A stretch of DNA of 64,000 nucleotides from Rhabditophanes sp. KR3021 (Eukaryota > Nematoda > Chromadorea > Rhabditida > Alloionematidae): positions 7,688,001 through 7,752,000 of the forward strand of contig CAUJLY010000002.1 of the NCBI GenBank assembly GCA_963281155.1. Reading direction: 5' to 3'. A program made the position numbers and the translations under genes. Numbering within the stretch: the first letter of the stretch is position 1; every line of letters starts with the position of its first letter. Shown in pieces: positions 44,621-58,096 of this stretch. The notes beneath the pieces were generated by a model. The model was not told where the DNA came from. It saw only the letters and a program-made list of their open reading frames with translations, and made no database searches.

Positions 44621-46420
44621 ATGATCTATCAATATTTTCCCAATTTGTTCGAAGCTAGTCTTTTTAATGACGCTGAATTAGTATTCAGTGACGGATCTAT
44701 GAAAGTTTCAAGAATGATCTTGGCTGGACATAGCAAATATTTTTATGATTTTTTCACCAAGAATGTCACCAAGAGTAAGTTTATTAGTATATTCTTTTGA
44801 TAAACTTGATTATTTCAGCCAAATTTGATATTAAGAATTTGAAAATGGCTAATTTTAAGGTTTACTATGAATACCTCCATTCTGGAGATGATTTTAAAAT
44901 TGATGGGGATAAGATTGTCGCTTTGTTGCAAGTTCAAATTGAGTTAAACTCACCTGATATAAGAGTGCGTTAATTTTGAGTAAACTTTTAATTGTTTATT
45001 TAGATTAAATTAATTGAATGGATTAAAAAAAAAGATTTTGTTATTTACCAAGGCATTTTCTATGAAAACTCTAGTAAATCTGAACTCGAAGAGTATCATA
45101 ATTTGACTGAACAGTTGATAACCACCAATTTTAAAGCTCTCTGTGAAATCAAAGCATTTGATTCATTTACAAGAGACAATTTCTTAAGACTTATGAGGAA
45201 AGATTTTATCAAGGATAAGGATCAAGTAATAATTTTAGATATAATTGCACGCTGGGTCGAATATGACTTTAGTAACAGAAAATCGGATTGGCTCGATTTA
45301 GTTTCCCAAATTGATTATACAAAAGTTGAACGTATAACATTATGGGAATATGTTGAAAAAAATGAGAAGATTTATTTGACTCCGGATTTAATGAAATTTC
45401 TAATCCCTAAAATTAGAATGAGTAAAGATAAAAAAATTGTCGTTAGCAGCATAGTTTCAAAAAATAGTTACTCAAAAATGATTTTGTGTAAGTCTTGAAT
45501 TAATAAATAATTATATTTTTTAAGTTGGAGGGAGTAATTCACTTCAATCAGTTGTTGAAATTGATATAAAACAAAATTCAGTAAAAACAATCGGGAATTT
45601 ATCTATTGGAAAATGGTGTCATTGCTCAGAAAAAATAGGAAATGATGTATTTGTATTAGGAGATTATTTTAGCAAAAAAATCGAAAAGTATGTTCTCAGT
45701 TTTAATTAATAACTAAGCATTTTTAGGTACAATTTGGAAAGTAACAAATCTGAAGTTCTTTCATTTGAAATGACTTGTAACAAACATTATTATTCATCTG
45801 TTGTTCACTCAAATAGAATTTATGTTATTGGTGGATACTTAAATGGCAAATCAATTGACACTGTTGAATAGTAAGTATGGCAATATTTACATTTATTTTA
45901 TATTTAGTTTCGAACCTGAAAAAATGAAATGGATTGATGCTCCAAAATTATTAAAACGCATTGGTTTTCACGATTCAGTTATTGTTGATGAAATTATTTA
46001 TGCTGTAGGAGATTATGATTCTAACAATTTCCAAAGGTAATTAGAGGCACTAATTAGATAAATAAAGTGTTTAGATTTGATCCACGTGAGGGTAAATGGA
46101 GTTTTTTAGCTAATATTCCAAATAAAACATCTTTTACTGCTCTGTCTGTGTTTGGACATACAATTACATGTTCAGGAGGTGAAGGTACTGAATCATTGTG
46201 CCAAGTTTACGACATAAGAAATGACAAATGGGATGAACTTGCAAATTTGACTAATCGTGTTTATGGAGCAAAATCTATCGAAAATGAAACATCTATTATT
46301 GTTGCAGGTGGACAAAATTGTGTCCAAATTCAATCATACAATAAGGATAACAAAACCTGCAGTATTATGGGTATAAAATTACCACATGGCAATTGGTGCA
46401 GTTCCAAAATTTGGTTATAA
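44621..46420 (+). CDS. BTB-BACK-kelch protein (seven exons)
   Basis: Exons 44621-44774, 44819-44964, 45004-45487, 45525-45687, 45727-45870, 45908-46036 and 46075-46420 join with matching phases through six short introns (37-44 bp), giving 521 residues. BTB: 'FNDAELVFSDGSMKVSRMIL' to 'YYEYLHSG' (1-95). BACK: 'LCEIKAFDSFTRDNFLRLM' and 'IIARWVEYDF' (about 135-215). Kelch: repeats with 'GGSNSLQSVVEID', 'YVIGGYLNGKSIDTVEYF', 'KMKWIDAPKL', and 'CSGGEGTESLCQVYD' with 'NDKWDELANLTN'. By family a substrate adaptor for cullin-3 ubiquitin ligase. The BTB is short, so cullin binding is uncertain. Confidence 0.85.
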
Positions 46421-46861
46421 TTTGAAATAAAATATTGTCGTGTGGAAAGTTCTTTTATTTGAAAATCATCTATTTTTAATTCATAGCATCTAAATAAGTG
46501 CATATTTAAATTGTCAAAAAATTCAGTTTAAACAATTCGAAAACATTTTGAGTAATAATTTATTCAAAATGTTCCAAGTTATTTTTTGTATAACCTCATA
46601 CTTTGTTTTTGCCTTTTAATAATAGTTATTTTGCTTTTAAAAGTAACAAATGATAAGAGTTTAATTAAAATATTTTATTTGTTTCTAATAGAAGTATAAA
46701 TAAAGTCATATGAATCAATACATTCGCATAAAAATTATTGGAAAAGTTACATTTCTAAATAATCGTTGTAAGCTTTAGAAAGCTTAGTAAAGAAATTAGT
46801 TAATAAGTCGGTTCAAGGGAATGTAATTCCTTTTCTTTCATTTTACCAAAGGAATCCTTTT
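46421..46861. other. Intergenic
   Basis: AT-rich; nothing recognised. Confidence 0.4.
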
Positions 46862-47089
46862 TTAGCATTCAACGGAGCGATTGTCAGTTTGCTTTGGGTA
46901 GTCGATCTCAGCATGAAGCATCTCCCATTCGGTTGACCAGGATCCTAATACTGAGTTTTTGTTTGATAAAAGTATTCTTTTGTCAGTAGTAAGGAGGACA
47001 ACCTTGTCTGACAACCGCGCATGTCCAACATAGCTATCAGTGTTTAAATAAAATCCATTTTCTGTATCTTTAAGGTATTTGTACTGATT
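46862..47089 (-). pseudogene. VPS13-like C-terminal fragment
   Basis: A 75-codon frame reads 'NTDSYVGHARLSDKVVLLTT', 'DKRILLSNKNSVLGSWSTEW' and 'EMLHAEI'. The VVLLTDxR-LL..W-x-x-EWE pattern is that of the PH-like C-terminal part of VPS13 lipid-transfer proteins. Stops bound it on both sides and there is no rest of the gene. An isolated duplicated exon is the best reading; the family call is moderate. Confidence 0.45.
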
Positions 47090-47229
47090 ATTTTAAATTT
47101 GGGAGAATCTACATACTATTTATTCTTTAACTTCCCTATCGTCAGTTTAATGTTAGGTTCTTTTGAAATGAAATGATTGTTTTTAAGCAACATTTGAAGT
47201 TTTTGAAAAAGGAAACAAACTTTGTTATG

Positions 47230-47640
47230 TATTCAATGTTGAAGTATCAAAAATTGCACAAATCAACCCGGTGACAAATATACTATAAAACGTTTGTATA
47301 GAAATTCCATCAATTATCATGCCTGTTTACCATTTTTATAGAATGAAATGTTTTTTGAATATAATAAAGGAATTGTTTTTGGGTGGGGTATGTCTGATTA
47401 TGGGTGGATATCAGGACCAGATATGGTAAAGAAAGTCAACATTATGGGATCTGTTAAAGTACGTCCAACGTGCAACAAAAATCTAAGAAATACCATACAT
47501 TATTTTGGTCTTCGTTTGATTTCTGAAAACTCAAGACCATGTAAAGGAGGCAGTGGTGTAATCCAAAAAAACAAAGATGAACAACATTTTATAACAGGAT
47601 TAGCCAGATCAGGAAAATTTATATTATTGTCAGATCAAAT
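47230..47640 (+). pseudogene. Trypsin-like serine protease relic
   Basis: The frame from 47348 has 'GIVFGWGMSDYGWISGP' (the GWG strand), cysteines in 'VRPTCNKNL' and 'SRPCKGGSGVIQKNKDEQHF', where proteases have GDSGGP around the active serine: here the Asp and second Gly-Gly are altered. Before it, about 47230-47345 shows 'INPVTNIL'-type words like the strand before GWG. No His or Asp catalytic regions or signal peptide precede. It runs into the tail of the receptor on the other strand. Confidence 0.5.
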
Positions 47641-47649
47641 AAATTTAGA

Positions 47650-48724
47650 TTATACATATAATGATCCCATATTAATATGAGTAATTTTTGGAATTTCTTG
47701 TTTAGGCCTATTATTAATATGAAATATCAAACAAAATTGTTTAAAACATGGGCCAATTAAAAATATTGAACATATTGGATTGATCACTATCGGCCAAACC
47801 ATAATTATAAACATAATATGACCATATCCATGGCCATTCGTATTTACATTTAATATTATATTACATGCTGTTATAGTTAGAGGTATACCAAATAATAGTA
47901 AGGGGGTGATCACATGAATAACCATGACTAAAGTTAATTGTTTTTGAAGCTGTTTAGTACTTTTACTCATCAGATGATTGCTTTCATTTAAAGTTGTTCG
48001 GATTTTTATGAATAGCATGGATAGGCCGATGAATACAATGATGCCTGAGAGGCAAATGTGAATGATTGCAAAGTATGAGATAATTGATGTTGGATTGAAG
48101 ACAAGAATAGATTGGAGAGGTTCCCCGTGTATTCCGATAAAGAATTGAGGTGAAAGAGAATGCTTGCTTGCTTCAATTAGTTCATTGGGTGGTTTGTTTG
48201 ATTCTATATAAGTTAGAAAGTAGAAACCGTTGTTCCATAAAATATTTATAATAATTAAAATCGCAAATTGCATTTTTGTCAGACAATAGCTCCTAAATAC
48301 ATTTATAATTTATTCAAAAATGATTTAATATTTACCTTACAATCAAGAAATACCGAAAAACAAAAACAACCAAATTATTAGACACTCCAATCAAACAAAG
48401 TTGTATTTGTGTCAACAGCATAACTAAAGCCATCTTCTTACTCATATACAAAGATGGCCCATGAACAACAAAAAAGACATAAGAATTAGCCTGTTCATAT
48501 CCGACTTGATTAATAATTTCAAAGACATCATAAGTGATGTCAGTTATTACAAATAAATAAACTACTCTTTTGTAAGCTTGAAATTCCAACGTTTTAATTG
48601 AATAGCAAATGAATAGTAAAAGCATGCTGAGGAATAGACCGATAATGAAAACGATGTGATCGTTTATTATCAAGATCTGCTTTAATTTATTGATATAAGA
48701 ATTTGAATATGTTATATTTTCCAT
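47650..48724 (-). CDS. Serpentine (7TM) receptor, Srh-like (two exons)
   Basis: Exons 48724-48336 and 48292-47650 join over a 43-bp GTAAAT..TTTAG intron in phase 2, giving 343 residues. The splice is after 'VVFVFRYFLIV', at the same place as in the receptor at 62003. After TM5 comes 'SKSTKQLQKQLTLVMVIHVI', the S-x-x-T-x-x-LQ-x-x-L helix-6 start typical of Srh/Str receptors, then TM7 'MVWPIVINPICSIFLIGPC'. Member of the same subfamily as 62003 and the two pseudogenes upstream. Likely chemosensory. Confidence 0.82.
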
Positions 48725-48744
48725 TTTGACTAAAAAATAAAGTT

Positions 48745-49113
48745 CTATAATATGTCTGGCTTTTCATAATTTCCAAAATAGTTGTTTATGCATAAATGAT
48801 ACTTTTGTATTAAGAATACAACTTTTATTGTAAAATTGAATAAGATTGTTTTTAGATAATCATGTGTAATTACATATATTATATGTACATTTGCCATTAA
48901 AGTTCTCTGAATCTTATTAAAAGTTATTGCAAACAAATGAATAATTCTTTCAAAATTCTGAAATTCTTTATTCTTTATCGCATGACAAATGTATATTAAA
49001 ATAAAACTTATTGTTATGCTAGTAACAAATGGTACTTTAGAATTTATGGACAAAAATAGATTTAAATTATAAACATAATCATCGGAATAGTATTTAATAG
49101 ACTCGTTTTCCAT
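48745..49113 (-). pseudogene. Receptor N-terminal fragment, paralogue of 47650-48724
   Basis: The ATG at 49113 begins 'MENESIKYYSDDYVYNL', and 'ISFILIYICHAIKNKEFQNF' then 'ERIIHLFAIT' parallels 'LLLFICYSIKTLEFQAYKRV' of the intact receptor. Resemblance is lost after TM2 and the frame ends at 48745 without the other helices. Confidence 0.65.
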
Positions 49114-49321
49114 TGAAACTCTTAAGATGTTTTCAATGACATTTTCCTGCAGTGTACAAATTTTAAAATTCTAACTAAAGAATAATATTGCTATTAATAG
49201 TTTATATTTTTATAGTGATAACAATGAATCTGTTTTGATATTTTTTGCATTAAAAAATTGAATAAAATTGTTTTTATTCGAGTCTGATTAGTCTGTTCTT
49301 GAGATTGCTTTTCAAATTCTG

Positions 49322-49903
49322 TCACCACACGGATACAACTTTTGTACTAGTAAATGAAGTTGATTTTTTAAGAAAACAAGTAAGATGAAAAATTGAACAA
49401 AATTTTCTGAACAAAATATTCATAAATAAAATTGTGCATAATGGATTAGTCACAAGCGGCCAAACCGTTATCATGTGAATTATAAGAAAATGTCTATTCT
49501 CACTTGTTTTTAAACCAAACATAAAACTAATTATCGAACAAAATATAGGTATTATTTGAAATACACATGGATTGATGACATGAATAAGCATAACTAGACG
49601 AAGATGTAGATTTAACATTAATTGTATCTGATTTTTGAAGAAACAAGTAAGATTGATCATTTGACAGAATTTTCGTAAATATAAATTCATACATAACATT
49701 GTGTTCAAGGAATTAATGACAATAGGCCAAGTTGGTATCAAATTAAGTACAGTAAAATATTTATTCTCATTTGATTTCATACCAGAAAAACACTGATCAA
49801 TATGACTAACTTCCCTTCTGCTCCGACCCCACATCATCGTATCCCCGTTTAAATAAATTATATTATACCATCTCGATTGTTTAATATTTAACAATAGGTG
49901 CAT
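49322..49903 (-). pseudogene. Receptor C-terminal relic, internally duplicated
   Basis: The frame carries TM7 and tail of the same subfamily twice: 'YFTVLNLIPTWPIVINSLNT' with 'YLRKFCQMINLTCFF', and 'FLIIHMITVWPLVTNPLCTI' with 'LFRKFCSIFHLTCFL'; one TM6 ('LVMLIHVINPCVFQIIPI') lies between. TM1-5 are absent. A partial tandem duplication of a dead receptor explains it. Confidence 0.7.
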
Positions 49904-51057
49904 TCATAACACGTTGCAAATTGATGTTCATATAAGACCAATGATTTGCAACGCCAATTTTTAGGTTGTTGCGAAACAGTGTGACTTTTACATTGAGGAT
50001 AAACTAAGCTTCAGTTTTAATGGCATCTTTTATAATATTTCAAGTGAAAATCAATTTTATCAACTAATTGATTCATTTTCCTCTACACATTAGAAAGCAA
50101 TTATAAATCTTACAATTAATTTATTCTTCAAAGAACTTGATTACGGTAGTGGCGCAACTTTATTATCTTCATTACAATCCAAGGGTTAAATGCATTCAAC
50201 ATATTAAGATTTCTAATGGAGTATTTCAATATAACACCCTCAGCCTAATATTTGAAATAATATCATTTGTCTTTGGTCAAGAAGATGAAATATCAAAATG
50301 CATAATTAGTAAAAATTTTAAGTAACTTCCAGGTAAATCAGTAGTCAGCGTTGTATGGAAATTTAGGACGGACAAACAAGAGATTTTTCCTTAGCTTTTA
50401 TTGACTATAAATTAGAAAACTGTGGCCACCTAATGGGTTATAAATATGGGATTATTAATGGTGCTACTTACAGTTAGATTGGGGCTGATTTGGTAGTTTT
50501 CCTTATCAGTGACAATGGGGGTAAATAAGACAGGATATTATCCTTTAACAATGTCTATAATGGTTTTGATTATAACGAGGTGATATGTAAATGTGGTTAG
50601 GATAAAGTGATATATGTGAACGGGGGATGGAAATAATGATAAGGGTAATAAGAATAATATGGGAATGATAATAATGATGGAGCATGGTGTGTGGTAGTAG
50701 AAAGTGCAAGTTGATCAGGCAGGAAAGGTCTTGGCGGGACATGTTTTGAGCGGAGCATCTTGGTGAAAGATGGTTAATCTTTACTTGTGTTTTAAAATAA
50801 GTTTCAAGATGATAATGATGAATTTTCTGTAACACAATATCCATTTTTTTTAAATGTAACTTGGTCATGTCTAATTATAACATCACGTGATGTTTTACTC
50901 GTCATGCGAAAATATCAATTATTTCGAAATTATTTTGCAACAATTTATTTGAACATCTATCTCTTACAATATTTATATCTTCGCGTGTATGCATTCTAAC
51001 CAATCATTTCCGCATATTTCTTTATTTAATTACAATTTTATTTTTAGCTATTTAATT
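49904..51057. other. Intergenic with dispersed repeat
   Basis: Contains repeat copy B (50390-50493) and an adjoining stretch (50545-50870) rich in simple aataatga / atgataat words. Minus-strand ORF 50545-50868 is His/Ile/Tyr-rich and low-complexity, probably not coding. Confidence 0.45.
50390..50493 (-). repeat. Dispersed repeat, copy B
   Basis: Homologous to 21784-21877: shares ATCAGCCCCAATCT, TGTAAGTAG, CCATTAGGTGGCCACAG and AATAAA in the same order and near the same distances on the minus strand. Confidence 0.5.
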
Positions 51058-52647
51058 ATGATGAATCCAAAAAACAAAGCTGCTATGAATATTGCTTTTA
51101 AACAACCTAATATTGCTGAAGCATGTACAAAATATGTATCAAATATATTCGCCTTTTCAAGAACTTGTAAAGAAAACTTTAATTTAACTAAAAAGTTTCA
51201 AATTCGTCAAGCGGAAATGCTTAACGATCACGACGATTTATCTTTATACGGTTCTAAAGTTAGCTATACAAATCCTTTTTTTAGTGACATAAAGCTTGTT
51301 TCATCAGAAAGTGAATTCGAAGAGCTGCTCGAACAATTTCCATCATATCATTGGCTTTCTCTGACTAAACTCGAGATTTATTTAAACATGCAGAATGATG
51401 AATATGATTATGAAAAGGAGAACTTTATGGAATCCATATTGACTATATGTTTTCAAAAAGCAACTAATGTCGAAAAATTGAAATTGAGTCTAGAGGAAGA
51501 TTTGAGTTATAATCACAAAATATTATCAAAACTAATTGGTGGATTCAAATCTAAATCATTAAAAACAATTCATCTGAATTCATCACATTTTACTTACTCC
51601 ATTACCAAATTGTTTGAAAGTGCACCTTCCTTCAAGTCATCGCTAAAAGAAAATGTTGCTAATTTCGAACATATTCACGTTGATGTTTATGTTGATGGAT
51701 ATAATAAATGCTTATTAGACAATTTGGCATCTCTGTTTAAAAGCAGTTCAGCAAAGGATTTTGATATTTTTATTATTCATATGCATTTTTCATCTATCAA
51801 AGGAATGCTCGATTACAACAATATTTTTAGTGACATTCATTCAAGTCAAATTAAACTTGTTTTTTCCGGTGTAAAATTAAATAGAAAGTGTTATAAAGAA
51901 TTTATGAATACTCCAAATGCCGAAGAATTAATTCAAAATCTATATTTTAACAATTACCCAAACTTGCATGAAATCATGAAGATCATCCTTGATTTAGGAA
52001 TATATGAAAAGATTAAAAGAATGTTTTTTAATTTTTTAAACTTTGATGATCTTACTGATGAAAATGTCACATTTATAACTGCTTCATTTAAGCACCTGTC
52101 AAACCTGGAAGAAGTTAATATATCATCATATTTGGTACTAGAAGATGATATTCTCAAAGCCAAAAAGTTTATACTTTCTTTTCCAAACGCTATTCAAAGA
52201 TTGAAGCTTAGTGAATGTGATTTTGATATAACGGACATGGGGCACAAATTGGCAAAAGCTTACCCCAATCTGAAAAAACTTGATATTAAGTCTTCAGAAA
52301 AGGTTGATTTTGATCCTAATTACTTTATGGGATTCCAAAATATTGTAATTATAAAAATGGACTGTGTTGGAAAATGTAATTTTACTATCCCGCAATCATT
52401 AAGACTCTTAGTTATTAATTGTGCTACAAATAGAATGAATTGTTCTTTTGAGGAAAGGAAAAGTTTGCATTTTGATAATGAATTTTGCTGGTGCAGTCAA
52501 CGCAAATTACCATTAACCAATCTTGTCATTAATACAGGAAGAGCTAACTATAGTGATACGTGTATTCATTATAAGCATATTAATGATCTTGAGATATATT
52601 TTAAGAATATTGAGAAATATCTTCCTCATTATGTTGAATCATTGTAA
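51058..52647 (+). CDS. LRR-like F-box-type protein, unknown function
   Basis: A single exon of 529 residues from the ATG at 51058; a 'tttttag' about 10 bp upstream is a likely trans-splice acceptor, which is why the earlier in-frame ATG at 50989 is rejected. The N-terminus 'AFKQPNIAEACTKYVSNIFA' then 'FSRTCKENFNLTKKF' resembles a degenerate F-box-like helix set. The rest has leucine-rich repeat periodicity ('SLTKLEIYLNM', 'NVEKLKLSLEED', 'LSNLEEVNISSYLVL', 'AIQRLKLSECDFDITDM'). This is like the nematode F-box/FTH-type expansions, by analogy only. A decayed copy follows directly. Confidence 0.6.
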   Translation: MMNPKNKAAMNIAFKQPNIAEACTKYVSNIFAFSRTCKENFNLTKKFQIRQAEMLNDHDDLSLYGSKVSYTNPFFSDIKLVSSESEFEELLEQFPSYHWLSLTKLEIYLNMQNDEYDYEKENFMESILTICFQKATNVEKLKLSLEEDLSYNHKILSKLIGGFKSKSLKTIHLNSSHFTYSITKLFESAPSFKSSLKENVANFEHIHVDVYVDGYNKCLLDNLASLFKSSSAKDFDIFIIHMHFSSIKGMLDYNNIFSDIHSSQIKLVFSGVKLNRKCYKEFMNTPNAEELIQNLYFNNYPNLHEIMKIILDLGIYEKIKRMFFNFLNFDDLTDENVTFITASFKHLSNLEEVNISSYLVLEDDILKAKKFILSFPNAIQRLKLSECDFDITDMGHKLAKAYPNLKKLDIKSSEKVDFDPNYFMGFQNIVIIKMDCVGKCNFTIPQSLRLLVINCATNRMNCSFEERKSLHFDNEFCWCSQRKLPLTNLVINTGRANYSDTCIHYKHINDLEIYFKNIEKYLPHYVESL

Positions 52648-52879
52648 AAATATAATTATCATGATATCTCTTTTTAAATTATTTGGGTGTACTTTATTCC
52701 TCACAAATGTCCTTAAAGAAAATGTTGTTTGCTTGATATGTCCAATTTTAATATAACATCTGTATTTTAGTAGCAAGAGATGCTCAAATAAAGCTTTATT
52801 AAAACGTGTATATTCTATAATATTTTTACACATTTCTTCCTTTCCTTGCAATTTATTGTACATTTTGTTTCCAGACATA
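52648..52879. other. 3' spacer
   Basis: Short AT-rich spacer; nothing recognised. Confidence 0.4.
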
Positions 52880-53694
52880 CCACATATGAATTTGAAGAAC
52901 AAAATTTGAATCAAGCGTACTTGCATCTTTAAAAACTTGTAAAGATAACTTCAACCTAACTGCAACATTTTAACATTGTCAAGTGGAACATTTTAGTGAA
53001 CCCGACGAACTATGGTTATTAGGTTCTAGAGTTTGGTATAAGAATCTATTTTGTAAACGTGCAAGGATTTTTCATCCGGAAAACATTTTAAAGAATTATT
53101 TGAACAAGTTCCATCCTATGATTGGCACTCTCTAAAAGAACTCAAATTTGATGTTGATTTTAAGTGTGGTGAATGTGATTATAAAAACGACTTTATGGAA
53201 TCTATGTTAGCTATTTATTTTCAAAAACAACTAATGTAGAAAAATTGATATTGAATACATCCAATGATTTTAATCTAATGATGAAATTTGCTGCTCCAAA
53301 ATTCAAAGGAAAGACTGATAAAAATATGGTACTTGTTATGGATTGATTGGAATACTTGTCAAACTTGAAAGAAGTTACAATCACTACATGTAAAAATCCA
53401 GATGCTGATATTTCTTCTTTGAGGAAGTTCATACTTTCTTTCAAAAACACTATTAAACGACACCAATTTTGTCTATGCTATTTTGATATAACTGACTTGA
53501 GACAGAAAATGAATGAAACTTACCCAAATTTAAAAGAGCATCGTATCACGTTTAATAAAGAGTTTATTATGAATCCAAATTATCTCGTGGCATTCCCAAA
53601 TATTGCAATTATTCAAATAAATGGTGTTCGGAAACATCATTTCACAGTATCAAGTTCTTTAAGACTCTTATCATTAGTCGTGATGCAAACATAA
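52880..53694 (+). pseudogene. Decayed tandem copy of the LRR-like gene
   Basis: Runs parallel to the gene at 51058 with stops and shifts: 'LKTCKDNFNLTATF' (compare 'SRTCKENFNLTKKF'), 'LWLLGSRVWYKNLF' ('LSLYGSKVSYTNPF'), then an open end at 53347-53694 with 'YLSNLKEVTITTCKNPD', 'CYFDITDLRQKMNETYPNLK' and 'NPNYLVAFPNIAIIQ'. The middle is partly deleted. No start codon. Confidence 0.75.
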
Positions 53695-53907
53695 GTAAAT
53701 ATGGCCTTAAGAAAAAATACGCCCATATTTTTCTAATCAATTAACAATAATTTATTCCTTTATAAAGCAATTAAAAAATGTCGACATATTTGTAACTTTT
53801 ACTTAATTATAGGAACAAATTCAGTCTACTTTGCACTCGAGTTTAAATATAGCAATTATCTACATTACACAATTTATTAAGTTAATTTGCCATAAAACTT
53901 TGTTAAA

Positions 53908-54949
53908 TTAGGACAATCCATTTGAAGACACAACTACAACTTTTTTCTTCCTATAAAGTGCAATATCAACTTTGTAATAATTATACAAACAAACAAATGG
54001 GCTGATCCAACAATAAGTTAACAGGCCCGGAAAAATTATTAGTCTAATTGAATTTAAAAATACTGGACTTGTATCAAATAAGGATAAAATCATCAAAGTA
54101 AATGATGGTAATAGCACACAAAAGAATAGTAGTCCCATTGAAAAACGCATATAATAAATGTTGAATTTAATTTTTTCTGCCGTATTTGTTTGAGCTTCTT
54201 TTCTGGCTTTATTTAAAGCATATTCTATGGGAATGTAATAGTATATGATTCCAATGAATAGGCAGATTATTAAAATAATTAAGTTAGCTGATGCTGCCCA
54301 CGAAAAGGCATTCATTGGATCATTTCTTACTATTATAATAGTGAATTCATCAGACATATAATTTTCTTTGATAAAAGCTTCCTAAAAGTGGTATAAATAG
54401 TGATTTTAAGTAAAATTACCTTCGTATTCATTGGAACAAAGTTCTCATCCAACGTAGTCATTCCTGAGAGTGTAATTAATTGTGGCAACGGTCCAACAAT
54501 AAGACAAAAAATTAAGAAAATGATGTCTATGACATTGAGTTTTGAATATTTGACTTTCCTAACAAAAACGTTGTATCTTAAAATAATAACTAATAAAACA
54601 GATCTCCAACTCACCTCCACAAACAGGCAATTGAAACAATTCCCACAGTAAAATTAATTGATGCCAACGATAAAACCAAACCAAGTTTACATGCAATCGG
54701 GCTTTCAAAAGCATGACATAATCCTTTGCACGAAGTTATACTAAAACCCTCAATTGATCTGGCTTGACACAAAATTCCTATCATAAGGGGAAGAAAAGAT
54801 TCAATGAATTTACCAGCTCTCATTAGTTTGTTGAAGGAATCATCTTTCCTACTTTTAACAATAGTCATAATCAAGAAGCAGGAGATGTTTAAAATTCCAG
54901 CTATTATTCCATCGTACCAAATAAAATAGTCGTAAAATGTGTCCATCAT
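53908..54949 (-). CDS. Serpentine (7TM) receptor (three exons)
   Basis: Exons 54949-54615, 54576-54420 and 54381-53908, with introns of 38 bp each (GTGAGT..TTAAG and GTAATT..TTTTAG), give 321 residues. TM1 'GIIAGILNISCFLIMTIV', TM2-3 'SFLPLMIGILCQARS' and 'LGLVLSLASINFTVGIVSI', then 'RYNVFVRKVKYSKLNVIDII' (restored over the first splice), TM5 'ANLIILIICLFIGIIYYYI', and a basic Ala/Lys loop before TM6. The TM7 end reads 'TYCWISPFVCLYNYYKVDI'. Possibly the same broad family as 22368 ('ILC/LGQ' plus 'S.I/EGF' motif region). Likely chemosensory. Confidence 0.78.
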
Positions 54950-55530
54950 GAATAGGTATTTATTTTGAGTAACTGTTTAACATTCCTTAAGTTCTCTTTA
55001 TATAAGTGGCTAATTAGGGGTTTGAAAAAACAAATTTAAAAGAATTTGTTAATATTGCGTACTTGTGTTAAATTTATGCTAGAAACAGACTAGTTTGTGC
55101 CCAAAGTAGACTAATAGTCCAAAGGTGCCTCCGGAAATGCATTTTGTATGTTATTTAATTGGTCAAGAGATTATATTAAAAACAACAAAACTTTTTATAG
55201 TAAATATTTACTAATTTTAACTTGTTGACGGACTATAAAATTATTTTTCTTGAAACACCACAAATTGAAGTCATGCTTATAATGATGGTGCAGAGTAAAA
55301 AATGGTGTTATATAATAATATATTAATGTAAAGGCAATTTATATCGTATTATCTATTTTATTATTATGGCAAAGCAAATGCATGGGGTTGAACAGCAGCA
55401 GCGATGAGGAGGTACAAGTTAGATGTTATTATTCATTTTCTGAAAATAGCTCTAACACCAGCATTTACAATCATCAAAATCTGAAACAAATAGTACAAAC
55501 TATTAGAGAAAAAGAAACGGCAACAGTCAT
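54950..55530. other. Intergenic
   Basis: AT-rich spacer next to the hAT relic, which may include its left flank; no terminal repeats found by eye. Confidence 0.4.
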
Positions 55531-56249
55531 GTATTGTTGATTTAATTATTGGCGCTGGTTTAAGTTTTCCATTGTTTCAACCCATCTTTTCAAGATTTTA
55601 TTGAGAATACCAGCAAATTCAATAGGGGAGACATACCATCAAGAAGTACTATTGTACAACATTATTAAAAAATGAAATTATTAATATTACAAAAAATCAG
55701 CAATTTTCTTTGAGTTCCGATGAATACTCAAGAAAAGAATTTCAAGTACTTATCTTGGTATTGTTTTGGCAAGGTGGTTCAAGAATATTAGGTTTAAAAG
55801 AAATAGCATCTTCAACAAAAGCCGAAGATCTTAAAATTGATATTAAGTCTTTGACTTCTGAATTTAAATTAGAAATGAGTAATTGTGTTGCTATTACATC
55901 AGATGGAGCAGCAAATGTCAATCACGCCATAGAACTACTTAAGCAAGAAGGAGTTTGGTGTTTTAGTCATATAATGTCGCTTATATGCAAAAAGTCTGCG
56001 AGGGATTGTCTCTACATCAATGTTTTTGTAAACAAAATCAGAAAAATAGTTAATTCATTCAAAAACCCAAAGAAGTATAGGGAATCACCATTGTTTGTTC
56101 ATAATATCAAGCTTAGTACAGATATTCATATTAGATGGTATAGCACAGTTGAAACGTTTGAGAATGTGGTAAAAGCATGCAATAAAACAAATTCTTTGCT
56201 TGATTTTACGGGATTGGAAATAAAATGTATGAATTATCAACTGATTTAA
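55531..56249 (+). pseudogene. hAT transposase catalytic-region relic
   Basis: First 'IVDLIIGAGLSFPLFQ' (hAT N-terminal catalytic segment), then after stops an open frame from 55710 with 'FSLSSDEYSRKEFQV', 'CVAITSDGAANVNHAIELL', 'VWCFSHIMSLICKKS' and 'DIHIRWYSTVETFE'. These match the RNase-H-like core of hAT transposases (TSD-x-A-x-N, C-x-x-H-x-L, TRW-ST). Frame breaks before 55710 and the missing C-terminus show decay. Confidence 0.7.
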
Positions 56250-56300
56250 GAAGTTTTAATTTGGTTATACGAGTCTTCTTTATGTTTTATTAAAGGTAAA

Positions 56301-58038
<1,738 letters not shown>

Positions 58039-58054
58039 AGCCCTAAAGAGGACT
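58039..58054 (-). terminator. Histone 3' stem-loop of H2B
   Basis: AGTCCT-CTTT-AGGGCT on the minus strand, flanked by CAAC and ATCAA. One T-G wobble in the stem, unlike the perfect copies at H2A and H4. Confidence 0.85.
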
Positions 58055-58096
58055 GTTGGGAATATATGAGAACAATTATGTCAAATTAAAAGCAAT

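Noticed and set aside
50545..50868. 107-codon minus ORF rich in His, Ile and Tyr
   Set aside because: Arises from simple aataatga-type sequence next to a repeat; no homology.
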